Origin: Cunninghamia lanceolata | Lineage: Eukaryota > Streptophyta > Pinopsida > Cupressales > Cupressaceae | Direction: 5' to 3' | Length of the DNA: 64,000 nucleotides | NCBI GenBank assembly: GCA_027924645.1 | Contig: BSBN01000037.1 | Coordinates: forward strand, 2,108,001-2,172,000 | Made by a program: the position numbers and the translations under genes | The notes under the pieces: model-generated | Seen by the model: the letters and a program-made list of their open reading frames with translations, nothing else | What the model was told of the DNA's origin: nothing | The model's database searches: none | Part shown: in pieces, positions 48,450 to 61,079 of the stretch | Numbering within the stretch: position 1 is the stretch's first letter | Layout: every line of letters begins with the position of its first letter

Positions 48450-48748
48450 ATTTATTATATGATATTATATACTTGCTTGTAATATTTATGTTAATTAATT
48501 ACAAGATTCATTTCATTCACCATATCTTTGGGATGAAGGAATTTTTTTATAGAAAAAAAATCAAATGATTATCTATATACTGAAGTAAATTTATAGGTTT
48601 GTTTATGCATAACTTTTATTTTTTTTAACATGTTTTTTATTTGTGTGTAAACTATTTGTTATCATCTAAAAGTTACTAATTGAATATATTTTTTTATTTG
48701 TGTGTAAACTATTTGTTTTGATTAAGGGTAATCGCTTTTAATCGGAGC

Positions 48749-50612
48749 TTAGAACCGATTGGTTTTTGAAAGGGCCCAAACCGTTGTATAGCAGTCAGAC
48801 ATGCATAAAAACAACACAAATAAAGAAGCAGGCCCTAGGCCAGGAGGAACAACAAAACTTACACCAAAGAACAACAACCAGCAACACTCCCCTAACAACA
48901 GGGTGAGAAGACCCTGACTAGGACAAAGCCCAGGAACAGAGAAAAACACTCCTCTTAGGGTGGCTTAAAGCCAAACTTCATCAAGGAGCTCTCAACAACA
49001 ACCTTGTCCTCTGGAATGGTTCATTGCCTTTTGGGAGAGACCTCAATGCCCACCAACTTCCCTTTTCCAAGCTCCTAAGCACTAGGAACCTCGTTAGAAG
49101 GAGTACAACTTGTAGTTGTTTTTGTGATATTTTCATTGTTTAAAGATGAGCTACGAAGAGCCACAATCATTCTACAACTCTTTTCCACCACTAAGGTCTT
49201 GTTTAAGAGATGGCTATCATGCCTCTCATGTGTTTCCAAAGAATTGGTATCCTCTTCAGTGGGAGGGGAGGTTCTTGCTAAATATTATTATTGGACTTCC
49301 ATCCTTTACCAGAACTACAAACAACCGAAGCATGGCTAGTTCTATAGTAGTTTTGGCACATCCCTTGAGATTCGTCATAACATATTTGTTGCTTTTGAAA
49401 ACCAAGCTTAGAAGAAAGAGTAATAGAAGAAGGGAGAGCTTTGTCAACAACAATGTTAACATAAAATCTTGCAAAATAAAATTGTTTCCTATATTTAGTC
49501 ACCTCATCAGCAATAATGAAGTTACCCAAGGAACTAGGAATAGTAGTCCAAACTTCCCCATCCCAATATTTTAAAGTTAAACAGGGGAGCCTGACCCAAA
49601 CTAGAACACTATCAATGTGAACTTTCTTGAGGTCTAATCCAGTCTCCCAATTCTTGAGGAAAAGAAAGGATCTACCAAAGAACTAGGGACCCCCTTCTAG
49701 ATCTATAAACTATCTTCCAGAAGTGAGAAAGAAAAGAGGAAGAATCCCTTCCTCGTCACCATAATCTCCACATAGTCTTTGAATCTCCATTTCCTTTTAA
49801 CCCAATTTTTTATGTTGTCTACATTGGGTCTATTACCCATAATTTTCCCCACCAGGGCATTATTCCATAATGAGGGGGATCTTTCCATCACTGAATCGGG
49901 GATGAAGATCTTCCAATCTTTACCTTGAATACTAGAGTTTTTAGGAAAGAAGGGTTTAGGGGATGTGTGTCAAGGTCCTCTAGCTTGGATAGCTCAGAAT
50001 GTTGAACAATAGTGAGGAAGGCAAGGAACCCAACTCCTTGGGTCGGCATAAGCCCTAGCCCCAGAACTGCTTCCAAAGAACCTGTAGAGAAATGCCCTCC
50101 TAAATAGCCATCAACTTGGGACTCCAAAGTTGGATCAATAATTTCAGCCATGCACAAGAAAAGTCACCCTTGAGGCCCTTGGCTTAGGGGCTTTCTAGCC
50201 CAAAACCTCATTTACAAGCTTCCAGTAAACAACAGGGGCAAGACAAGCAACATGGGAAGACTTCCTATTAACATCAGATCCATGAGGGAAGGAGAGAAAG
50301 CCTCTCCTCAGTGCCATGCTGAGATCGCCCTACCCAACAATATTTTGGCCATAAGACATTGATCGAGCACAAGCTACCGAGCTATCGAGCTCTGGGCATC
50401 CAACCAAAGCTCCAATAAGTGTACGTCACATCCTCCTTAGATGGGATGTACCAAATGGTGTCTACACCTCCTTCTTCCTCATAGATTCCTGCTCCATCAT
50501 CCTCATCATCTTCACCATTGGCTCCTTCTATGTTGCTCTCACCCTGGTTTGATACTCATCCACACTCACTCTGGTTAGGGTTCCGCTCGCGCCTGTTTCC
50601 GTCCACACTCCT
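48749..50612 (-). pseudogene. L1 ORF1-like protein, copy 4 (full length)
   Basis: Extends to the N-terminal region like copy 1. DUF4283 is at 49891-49703, and the knuckle lead ARFYVNIVVDKALPSS lies in 49529-49278 with MCQNYYRTSHASVVC. Stops and frame changes differ from copy 1, so the copies decayed partly after duplicating. Confidence 0.8.
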
Positions 50613-51706
50613 CATTTTTTGATTATTTTGTTGAGGTAGTGGATCTACTTGGTGTGTAAACTATTCGTTATTATCATCTAAAAGTTACTAATTAACGATC
50701 ACTAATTAACATTCCTCCTTATTTGATATATGTTGATTAAATCCCTTAAATTAATTTTGAAAAAATAATTTAGAAGCTAAAAATAATTATCTAAAACTAA
50801 TTATTTATTTTAAATTAAAAAAATATAAAATATATTATAAATATTTTATTTATTAAGTTAAAGAATATGCAAAATTTTATTTAGAATATTAATTTTTTTA
50901 TTTTAAGCAACTCTAAATTTAAGAAAAAGATTTGAGAAGGATTGAGATTTATTTTTATAATTTTTTTAGAATATTAAATTATTAAGTTCTTGATTTATGT
51001 TTTGCTCATTCTTAAATTAAACAAAGACTCTTCTTTACTTGCAATATTGATAAATCCTTGGAAAAGGTCTCTTCAACATCATCACATAATGGCATGTATA
51101 TTGGTTTTATACCCCAAGTCATGCAAGTAATTTTAAGATGAAATCAAATCATTAAAGTTAATGCAAACTCAAATTTCTAAATCAAGTGAATTAATTACAA
51201 CCATTCGCTTCTTCATCCAAATACCTATAAATTTAGGTCTCCTTTTACAAATGAGGAAGGAGAAAAATCTAAACTTAAGTTTCTAAATCAAGTGAATTAA
51301 TTACAACTATTCACTTCTTCACTCAAAAACCTACCTTTCCTTTGACAAATGAGGAAGAAAAAAACCACTTGTCCTTTCAATTGGAGGTTTGCACATAATT
51401 TAGAGTTTATTTTCAATTATTATGTTTTTTTTCTTTGTTTAAATTTTTTTTAAATAATACTTTTTTAAGTCTTAATTATAGTGCATAATTTTTATATTGG
51501 TTTTAATATTTAAGCATTTTGGTAAAAGGCATGTGACTCTTGGATATTATTATTTGACAACTATTTTTGAAAAGAGACGTATGAAGATTTAGGAGTTACA
51601 AAGAGGAAATATGAAAAGTTTTCATAACATTCAAAGTGAGATTATTTATTTCTTTTATTTACTTTTATAATTTTTAAAAAGGGAGACTTGCATGCATTTG
51701 GGTATA
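50613..51706. repeat. block B, copy 2
   Basis: Partner of 41721-42808 with a few percent differences and small indels. Similarity ends at gggtat near 51706, where LINE sequence begins. Confidence 0.9.
51040..51118 (-). pseudogene. inverted pyruvate kinase exon, copy in block B2
   Basis: The same minus-strand exon as 42144-42222, with about one substitution (gg to at near 51053). It was carried along when block B was duplicated. Confidence 0.85.
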
Positions 51707-51714
51707 TAATTAAG

Positions 51715-53620
51715 CCAATAGGACAAGGTCTATCAGATAAGGTTGTCTACTTGCCCCCTCCCTCTTTGTTATTTCCTCAGAAGCTCTTTAGTATATAATT
51801 GGAGCTAATTAAGTTGGTCCCGCTATTAAGGGTCTTGTTCTTCCAAATAGCAATGAATTTCTAAACATATAGTTTGTTGATGATATTTCCCTATTTCTAG
51901 TTCTTAAAGAGGATAATTTTGAAAATTTAATGAAGAGGCTAGATGTGAACTTCTTAGCTACTAGATCTAAAATCTCCTCTGATAAATTTGGGTTGGAATA
52001 TGTAGCATCTTAACTAGTTTCTAAAAATAGGCTTGAAGTGGGGCGAACCTAATAAAACTTTGAAATATCTAGGTATACTATTCATAATTGAGCCCTCTCT
52101 CAAAGAAATAAGGAATGGGTATTCCAAAAGATTGAAGATAAGAATACTAAGTGGCAAAGCCACTTGCTTTCTTTTGCTAGCAGAGCCTAGGTGTGCCAAA
52201 AAGTCCTTTCCTCCTTTAACATCTATTATGCCTCTTTGTGGTTATTTGGAAGTGCATACATTAAAAAAATTCAAAGACTAGTCTGGGTATTTTTGTGGTC
52301 AAATGGGAAGGGTTGCAAAAAGAGACAAGTTGTCAAGTGGAATTGTTGTTGTTGAACCAAGAAATTAGGTGGTTTGGGACTACAAGATCTTAAAATATAG
52401 TGTATTTCCCTTACTAAAAAGTGGATGTTAAAAGCCCTTGAAGGTTTAGAACTCTAGAAAATTTTAATTAGAAATAGTATCAATTTGGCCACTCCTAAAA
52501 ATAATTAGTGGAAAGGTATACACACTCATGACATTACATTTGGTAATTTATTTTTTAGGTCTAAGGGATCTTTAGTCTTTTGTAGTATTTTTAGAGCTTA
52601 GGAGTATGTAAAGCACTTATTTGTTGGTCATGAAGCCTTTTCTATAAATTAGTGTACTTTTGTTAGCTATAGGTCCATTTGTTGGAACCTTGCAGTGAAT
52701 AACATGCCTTTAGCCCTAACTAGAAGTTGTTTGGCTAAGGGTTAGGATGCTAAAGATATCTTTAATGGTGGTAACATAATTTTTTGGGTTGATATATAGG
52801 ATAAACTCCATATTCTTGACTCTTAGAAAAAGACTCCTTATATTTTGAAAAAAAGGCTCTATGTGCAGTTAATTTTCTTGTGCAACTTAAATTCAATATT
52901 AAAATCTTATGCAATATTAAATGGAAGAATGGTACTCCCTTGTTTTTGGAAAAAACTGGAGATATTTACAAAATGTTGATGATACTCATGAGTTTATTGA
53001 TACACTTAACTTGTTATGGATTTTTTCCCTATCCAATAAAGATTCTAGTCTTCCATTCTAGGTCATATTTGGTCTAATTGGTTGGAACCTAAAAGGTCAT
53101 ACTTTAGGTGGCTCTTGATTTTTAAAAAAAATGTTGTTGGTATTGTATTGTTCTTAAATATGCAAGAGTTGGTCTAGATGTTTGTCCTCTCTACAACTGT
53201 AAAGTGTCTATTGTTCATCTTTTTTTTGAATGCAAGTTTTCTAGTGATGTTTGGTTTATGTTTTTGGGTAGCAAGGATGTGTGGAATAATAAGAATGGTA
53301 CTGCATGGTGTGAAATTTTGTTTGGCTTTGTAAAATATTTTGACAAAGAACTTAATTAGTTGTGGCTTAATCTTTCTACAAAAAAATTATGGTGCTTTTG
53401 GAGAGCTAGCAATAATGAAGTGTTTCAAGGTAAGAGAATGTTCCTTATGGACTCTTGTAGTGAGTTCACCTTCTCTTCCATAATTTTATAGGTTACTCTT
53501 ACATTGAAGATTTCCAAAAGCAAATTCTACAAGTTATTAGACCATGGTAAAGTAATCTTATATAAAATAGATATTACACATGTTGAATGATGGCTTGACA
53601 TAATTAGAAATAGTGGCTAG
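51715..53620 (+). pseudogene. LINE (L1-like) ORF2 reverse transcriptase, 3' part
   Basis: Broken frames on the plus strand give GCLLAPSLFVISSEAL (RT motif before the catalytic box), then FVDDISLFLVLKEDN, the F-DD active site near 51878-51895. Later come VCQKVLSSFNIYYASLWLF and LVWVFLWSNGKG, the L1 thumb region, then KKLGGLGLQDLK, and near 53210-53300 a Cys/His zinc-finger-like end (VHLFFECKFSSDVWF). These are in order for a plant L1 ORF2 C-terminal half. Numerous stops make it dead. No endonuclease domain is present; the 5' part is missing at the block B boundary. Confidence 0.82.
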
Positions 53621-54435
53621 CTAGATGAAGAAACAAGTGACAATGAATATGAAGATCTAAAGGATGTTCAACCTTCTCATGATGTTGATAATATTGTTCT
53701 CATTATAGATATGCTTGGCAATATTTGTGTTAGTTTACAACTGGTCCCACAACCACTCAAAGATGTTAATCTTGTTGTTAATAGGTTTCAACAGGCTCCA
53801 CAGTCACTCTAGGCTATTGTTGTTGTTCCTTTGATTTCAAATTTTTGATGTTGTGGAAATCAAGGAAGATCCTGAGTATATGTAAAAATGGCTCATGAAA
53901 TGTTGTTTTTGGTAAGCATGTATTAAGACATGGTACATGCCTATTAATAATGTCATAGTAACTTTTGTAAACTATAATCACCCTAGACACTAATATGTTT
54001 TGTAATCTTTTAATCTAGGTGATATTATGTTTTTATTTAGTACTCTTGTTTAATGGTTTGGTCCAACAAACTATGTTTAGCTATATAGGCTCATATTGTA
54101 ACCTATTTTTTGTTGACTACTATATATTATTAAAAACTTTCACCCTTGCATGGCATGGTGGTACTAGACATGCCACATCACATTACTATAACTAAGAAGA
54201 TCATGTTATCCACAATCAAGTGGAGTAACATGGCCATGTATTGAATGTGCAATATCAAACTATAGCAATCTAGTGGAGTATTTTTCATCTATTTTAGTAC
54301 AAGTGGAATTTATGACTCTTTTCTCTATCTCTCTACTTCTTAGTTTTTAAAGACATCTAAAATTAATTGTTATTTGTGCCTATTTCACTTATATGGCACA
54401 AAATACTCATTGCATATCTTTTCTCTATTTTGTAG
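53621..54435. other. no gene recognised
   Basis: Spacer between the LINE and duplication copy 2. Probably LINE 3' UTR and flank; no clear poly-A tail was found. Confidence 0.4.
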
Positions 54436-56240
54436 GTTCTAGGATGGAGTACTCATGTTAGGGACAAGAAAATAAGAAGATTTCAAAAAATAGTCCATTA
54501 TTTTACATATTGGATGTCCTTTTCTATCTAAAATAAAAATTTACTTTTCATGCATGGCTAAGAATGATTATATTCTTTGAAATTCACAATCATGTTAGGA
54601 TTCACATGCACATCAAAGTGAAAGAAAAATGTAATGGTGAAATTTACATACCCATTCCATTTCTCATTTAGTTTTGTGCCCACCTTGGTGGAATATTTCT
54701 AATGCAATAATATATTAACATGTGGCATATATTCTTGTATCAAGTTTAGCTCATGGTCCGATCATTATACATACCTTATTCCACACATGTCCATACATTC
54801 CTCATTTATTATACCCTATCCTCTTCCCATTTGCACTTATTCCCATATATGTGTCAGCTACACATCATTTATTGCACCTATGTTCATATCTTTCCCCATA
54901 CATTCACTCCCTACCTGAAGTTTTTCCATTTAACACCAAGGGTCATTTCCAAGGCACTTGAGATCAATATTGAGGTGCTCAACATTGACTCCAAATTTAA
55001 ATTCCCAAATTCTCCCCTTTCCTACTAATTGTTATGGGTTGACTTGACACATGTTCGTGTGACCTCCTTTTATGTGCTTGTATTAAAGACATTCAATATA
55101 CAATTAATTCATATGTAAATGTTCAAGGAGAAATCATTAGTACACATTTCAATTTGTAAAGGGACAAAAGAATCAAAATCTATATTAGAATCATATAGGG
55201 TATTTGCATGTTTGAGAATGTTGTCTTCGATTATTCATTTATAATTGTAAATCCAATCAAAAACAAGGGTTGACTTAGGTGAACATAACCCTTGTGACCC
55301 GACAAGCTCCCCAAAGGTATTTTAAAAAAAAATCATTTATCCTTACAAGAATATAGATACAAGATATCAAAGTGAAGCAATTTTACATAAATATACATTT
55401 TGTTAGGCCGATCTTGCAAGTTACAAGTTAATCCAAAAATAGAGATAAATTCTGCAAGACTCAAATTCAATCTTGAGGGGTTCATGGTTGATCTATAACA
55501 AATTCTGAGTATGTTTTGATACAAATGCATTCATTAGTCAAAGAGCATTAAATTTGGTACAAGTACAATTGAATTATGTGTGACATCAACATTAATTCTT
55601 TGTCGTTGTTACCAAAGCTAAGTACCCTATCCATTTACATTTAATTTCTAAAAATCAATTTTCAATTTATCATATCCCAACTCCTTAATTAAATTTAAAT
55701 TAATTGTACACTTAATCATTACATTTATATAATTAACTTAGATTTATGTAAAAGAAGATTATAAATTCCCTTGTCACATATATTATTTATTTGCTACCAT
55801 TTAAAGTTTTTTTTTTAATCTCTTAAAACTTTTCTATTTTTTATTTATGAATAAAAATATTTTCTAAATAAATATATCTATTTACTCAATTTCTTCGCAA
55901 GACCTAAATTTAATGATTATATGCTATTTTAAAACATTTTTATGGTAAAATGTAATCAAACTTTATAGAGTTTTGAAGGTTTGTTATGTATAATCAGGGC
56001 CTAAATTTGACGGTTGACCCTACTTGTCAAGCAATTTTTTTGTGATAGTTATTAATTCAAAGTTGCCCTTCAAATACTAAGAGATACCTTATTTAAAATA
56101 ATTCATATACAAAATAAATATATATGAGAAAAATCTAATATAAATTTTGACAGTTTGTTCAAAATCTCTCCTTTCATGTGATAAATCTTCCTAAAATTTT
56201 AGTTGTATTTTAGGACAAAAATGCTTAAATACAGCTATAC
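54436..56240 (+). repeat. 1.8-kb dispersed duplication, copy 2 (interrupted)
   Basis: Same sequence as 21828-23637. It ends abruptly at aaatacagctatac, where the chromovirus LTR starts. The final bases tatac are the expected target duplication; the second copy should lie beyond the 3' LTR, outside the window. Confidence 0.88.
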
Positions 56241-58965
56241 TGTAACAACGCTTATGGATTCAGTGCTATATAACAGGACTGGTGAACAGTATCACGTGTC
56301 TAAAATTCTTGGGAATAATTTTGAATTTGATGAGCGGGCCTACAATGAGTACGGCCCTTTACATATGACCGCTTTCTTTGCTGTTACCTATGGCGTGGGC
56401 TTCGCTGCACTGTCATCAACACTCAGCCATGTCTTTCTCTTTCACGGCAATGGGAGTGGGAGTCGGTATAGTGGGAGTAGGTATAGTGGGAGTTGGAGGA
56501 TGTGGTTGTCACCTCTCATCCACACCTCTCCCACGCTAATGCTCGATTTATTATTTTAAGAAGAAAGATATTATCCATGAGGGGGTGAGTCATCAGGCAT
56601 TATGGAAGAAATATCTTGGGAGGTAGTTAAAAAGGGGATGGAGGAGTAAAAGAGAAGAGGGGTTTTTGCAAGAAAAAGGGAATAACTTAGGCAAGCATAG
56701 CAGATCACAAGGGAGGAGCTACGTTGCAGGAGAGGGTGATCAGAGAGTTGAGGAAGGGAGTACGATAGTTTTAGAGGTATTTACCTCTATGCTGTTAACT
56801 TAGCCACAGAAAATACTAAAACCCAATTACTGTCCAGTATGTCAACGTTTATTTTGATGCAAATATTTACACTGCCTCTGTCCTTGAATTTATTGTAAGT
56901 AATTCCTGCGATCATTGCATTGCACAAGGGGGCATCTCCTTGAGGCATTATGTCAAACAGTTATCGTGCCTTGTCTATCCTCCTTATTTCTAAATGTTTT
57001 GACAGATAGCAGCATGCCTTGTCTGTGCTTCCACCATTTTTATTTGTGACTCTGCCAAACAATCAATGTGACTTGTCTTTGCTTCCACATTTTCAGTTGC
57101 TTTCTGTCAAACAGTTTGCGTGCATTATCTATGCTCCCTCATTTCAAATGAATCTGGCCAAACAATTTGTGTGTCTTGACTATGACTTCTCATCTGGCAA
57201 AACAGTTGGTGTGCCTTGTCTATGTTCTCTCATTCTACCAAGCGTTTATCCTGTAGAAGTCTGCCTTAATGTTGTAGTTTCTGATTATAACTTTTTAGTC
57301 AAATGGGGGATCGATTGCTTTATAGAGAATATAATGAAGACTATCATACTAAAAATAGGAGTGTAATAATAGAGGTTGAAGAGATCTAAGTACCATGGAA
57401 CCTTGTTGTTATAACACCTTTCTATGTTGATCATCACAGTCATTTTATTTTGGCTGAAACACTAGCTTTGTGGAAACCTTCGTTTTGAGTTTAAAAAATA
57501 TTATGGCACTAACATACTTGAGTTGTAGCAATATGGATTTTTGCACTGAAATTTAGTCATGTAAATTATATTAAGAACTTTAACCACGCAATACAAGAAC
57601 CTAGGAGAACTACTAGGGGGGAAAATTTTAGATTTCCATTTTGTAAGTATGTACTTGCATTTTATTTTGTTATGATAAATATGGTAGACAATATGCCAAA
57701 ATTCAGGTTGGGAATAGACTTGCAATGCCAGTTGCCGTATTTTTATTTTATCCTTGCATACCTTTGTGAAGCATGACCAAATTGGGGTCACGACAGTTAT
57801 TACACAGTTGATTTAACTGACAAAGGGCTTTTTTAATAAAACTACACTGTCATCGAAAGCTTCTGTATTATAGATCTCATTTATCATATTTACTATTTCA
57901 ACTTTAGAATTTAGTGTTACAGTCTATTTTAGATTACCTCGTTTGGTCAAACGAGATGAGATTGGTCTAGGTAATTAGAGTTGTCATTTGGAGTGGCTCT
58001 CTACGGGCCCGGGCCTTGCAAGTGGCTGCCAGGGGAACTAGTCGCAGAGTTTCATTAATAAGTGATAACTAAATTAAAACATTGGGGTAAAAACATTAAT
58101 AATATAATTTGTCCTCATGCATGGCCTTGAGCGCTTGTAAAGGCTAAGGATGCAACGAGAAGGCCTATCCGTCTGCGGGGCGTGGAGTCATCTGTCTGCG
58201 GGACGTGGATTCGGGCACGATTGAGTCTCCTCGTCTGTATGAGAGGTACTTGGTTCCTTGTGTGCCATCCCTTCAAGCATATATGATGACACTCCATATG
58301 ATTACACTCTAGTATCTAGCACCTTAGGAGTCGTGAGTGGTACCCAACTTATGACTTAGATGAGTACACCTATTTTATGACTCTGACTGTAAGCACTGTT
58401 CTCCGTGTCTTCTCTATGTCTGATGTGAGTGTTGGCCATCTTGTACCCCCTTATTGTTGTTCATTCGTTTGGGCCTTGTGATTATCTTCAAGCATGGTGG
58501 GGTGGTCTCTTAGGAGTCCACATGGTTGGGAGGTGTTGCCACCACCATTGGGGACCGGCGAATAGGTTTTGGAGCACCAGTTGAGATGATCTCTCTCTCG
58601 ATCACTTCATTCAGTTATTGTATCCTATTCTGGAATATATCATTGTACTTGTAAATGTAGCTATGTAATTGACCTCTCTTAGGAGAGAAGTTGTAATCAT
58701 TGTAATTAATGAGAAGAAATGTGATGTTCCTTCATTACTTTATGGATTCTGGTGTGGGTATCGGATCCACCTATATTTTATGCATATGAATTCATTTTTT
58801 TATCATATGTGAATTGGAACATTTGTTTTGGTGTTTAAAATGAATGGTATCAATCTATCGCATTTACAACTAAATCTGTGTATGTTGTTTACTTATGTTT
58901 TAAAAAGAAATTATCTTGCTCCCTTTTGGCTCTTACCCTTTGGGGTTACGTAGCGGGATGTTACA
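56241..58965 (+). repeat. chromovirus 5' LTR (2725 bp)
   Basis: Starts TGTAACAACG and ends GATGTTACA, giving TGTAACA/TGTTACA inverted termini. From about 56630 to 58965 it matches the solo LTR at 18147-20602 in reverse. The first 390 bases do not match the solo LTR apart from the terminal ten; they hold the oligopeptide-transporter fragment and a short (ggtatagtgggagta) repeat at 56465-56495. The outer boundary is supported by the flanking duplication ending exactly there. Confidence 0.85.
56251..56455 (+). pseudogene. oligopeptide transporter (OPT) fragment captured in the LTR
   Basis: About 68 codons stay open and read VLYNRTGEQYHVSKIL, NNFEFDERAYNEYGPLHM, FFAVTYGVGFAALSSTL and SHVFLFHG. 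This is the conserved segment of plant OPT proton-coupled peptide and metal-chelate transporters, where the family has Y---GP--LS--FA--YG-GFAAL-ATL-HV-LFHG. No stop or frameshift interrupts it, so capture was recent or the LTR copy is young. After FLFHG the text turns into Gly/Ser repeats, perhaps at a former exon end. It is a fragment of roughly a tenth of the protein and not a functional transporter. Confidence 0.82.
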
Positions 58966-58967
58966 TT

Positions 58968-58980
58968 TGGTATTAGAGCG
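58968..58980 (+). promoter_or_regulatory. chromovirus primer-binding site (mutated)
   Basis: tggtattagagcg lies two bases after the LTR. The plant Met-tRNA PBS is tggtatcagagc; the one difference is C to T, in a CAG context. Confidence 0.8.
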
Positions 58981-59160
58981 CATGTTCACACACTGGGAGC
59001 TCTAGCATACTTGAGCCTTCTATGTTTTACTATGTTTGGCGTGTGTGGCGTGAGCTTGTTATATTGTTTTACAGTCCTGCTGTTATGCTTTCATGCCTTA
59101 GGATGGTGCTTAGGTCATCTTTGTGATGATCTATTTTGATGTGTTCTTTGTTCCTTTAGG
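58981..59160 (+). other. chromovirus leader
   Basis: Untranslated leader between PBS and the first polyprotein ATG at 59161. No structure recognised. Confidence 0.5.
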
Positions 59161-60423
59161 ATGCCTCCTAGGGGTAGAGCCAGAGGCAGAATTAGAGGTA
59201 TAGCCACTATTCTTCGACGTAGCACCCAACATGCTGCCAATTAGGATAATCAGGATAATCAGGGTAATTAGGGCAATCAGAGTGAGCGTCAGGAGGAATG
59301 ACGTGTTGATAATCAAGCTGAAGGGCTCAGGGGTGCTCATGTTTTAGCTATTCTACAGTAGATTTTGGAACGATTAGGACCTCGTCAGGAGGTATCTTAT
59401 GAGGCAGAGTCACATCCTTCTCGTCAGGATGGTCAGAATGCTGGAGCTGAGCATGAGCATTCTCATAGTCCAGATCATTCAAGAGTAGTTGTTGTGAGGG
59501 ATAGGGTGGATGGGAACAATGTTATAGCAGGTCACATGAGAGATCTTCTAAGAGCTTATCCCCCTACTTTTGATGGTACTGGTACAGGTACCGAGGTAGA
59601 GATTTGGTTGATCGATCTCGATCGATGCTTTGCTATGCATCCTTATAGTAGCAATACTAGAGCTCGATGTGCCATTATGCATCTTAGAGGATTTGCATCT
59701 ACATGGTGGAGAGTAGAGGAGTAGAAACTGCACCTAGACATTGCTTCCATGTCATGGGGACTGTTCTTAGAGAGGTTCCATGCACAATTTCTTTCAGACT
59801 ACTATCAACAGAGATGTGTTTATGAGTTCCATGAACTTCGTTAGTTGACTATGATAGTAGATCAGTATGAGCACCGCTTCTTTGAGCTGAAGCAATATGC
59901 TAGCATTTCTGATGATGAGCCGATGTTAGTACAGCATTTCATTAGGGGCCTAAATGCCCGTATTAGTGGTGGTGTCCGTGTGTTTGAGCCAAAGACCTTA
60001 GAGGTTGCCGTGGAAAAGGTGAGGTTAATAGAGGAGAATTTGACTAAGGGTTTTGGTGGTCAAGCATGTGTTTAGGTTGGTAGTACCCTTCCTTCAGGAT
60101 CAGTTGCTCACAGTACACAGTCTCAGGGAGCTAAACCATCTAGATCACATACTGCACCTTCTAGACATAGTCAACGACAGAGGTATAGGCTTGCTTAGTC
60201 TTAGCAGAGTGGGAAGAATCCTAGTACTCCATTTGCTAGAGATCATTCACGTCATCGTTCTCAGAGTAGGCAGCAGAGTGGTCCATCACAGAGTTTTCAA
60301 AGTGCTCAGCAGAGTTCTAGGGGTGGTGGATCCCAGCAGTCACATGCGCCATTTTTAGGCTGAGGTTTCGGCAGGGGTGGTTGTTATGCTTGTGGGCAGC
60401 ATGGTCATATAGCTGCTCAGTGT
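59161..60423 (+). pseudogene. chromovirus gag
   Basis: A basic Arg/Gly-rich start, an Asn/Gln/Asp repeat near 59240-59280 in which some Gln codons are TAG, then the capsid with LRAYPPTFDGTGTGTEVEIW and MHLRGFASTWW. The nucleocapsid knuckle CYACGQHGHIAAQC (60382-60423) has CX2CX4HX4C intact. Confidence 0.92.
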
Positions 60424-60537
60424 CAGAGATCAGTAGTTAGAGGTAGTCAGAGACAGGCTACTTTAGAGCCTACAGTAGGTGAGGCTGGCAGATCACATAG
60501 ATTTTTTGCGACAGTTGATAATCGTTAGGCTAAGCAT

Positions 60538-61020
60538 CATGGCACCGTAGTTGAGTATTCAGGTGTGTTATGTGGGATTACCACATCTATTTTGTTTGAT
60601 TCAAGAGCTTCAGATTCTTTCATTTCTCCTTCTCTCGTGGAGCATTGTGGACTCGTGGTGGCAAGGCAAGACGTTGGTTGGCAAGTTGAGTTAGCTACTG
60701 GATCCAAGGTGGCTGTAGACTCCCTTGTTTGTGGTTGTGTGTTGGATTTAGGCACCTTCACTACCATAGTGGATCTCCGTGTGTTGCCTTTGGGGTCCTA
60801 CAGGATTCTTTTAGGCATGGATTGGTTGGAGACCCACCTAGCCAGTATAGATTGTCAGCGTAAGTTAGTTCAGTGTGTTGACAATGTTGGAGAGCATGTT
60901 GAGTTAGATGGGCTTCAGAGACCCATTTCTCTCTGTGTGATTTCAGCTATGCAGCTGAAGCGTGCCATGCGGAAAGGTTGTCAAATGTTTTCTATTTCAG
61001 TTAGTGATCTTGCTGAGGGT
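60538..61020 (+). pseudogene. chromovirus aspartic protease
   Basis: The active-site region reads LFDSRASDSFIS; the family has DSGAS, so the Gly next to the catalytic Ser is Arg (aga). VLPLGSYRILLGMDWLETH, the conserved flap-to-C-terminal motif, is intact. The enzyme would process the polyprotein. Confidence 0.9.
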
Positions 61021-61079
61021 GGGATTTAGGAGGTATCTCTTGATGATCATCCTATTCTTTAGGAGTTTACAGATGTCTT

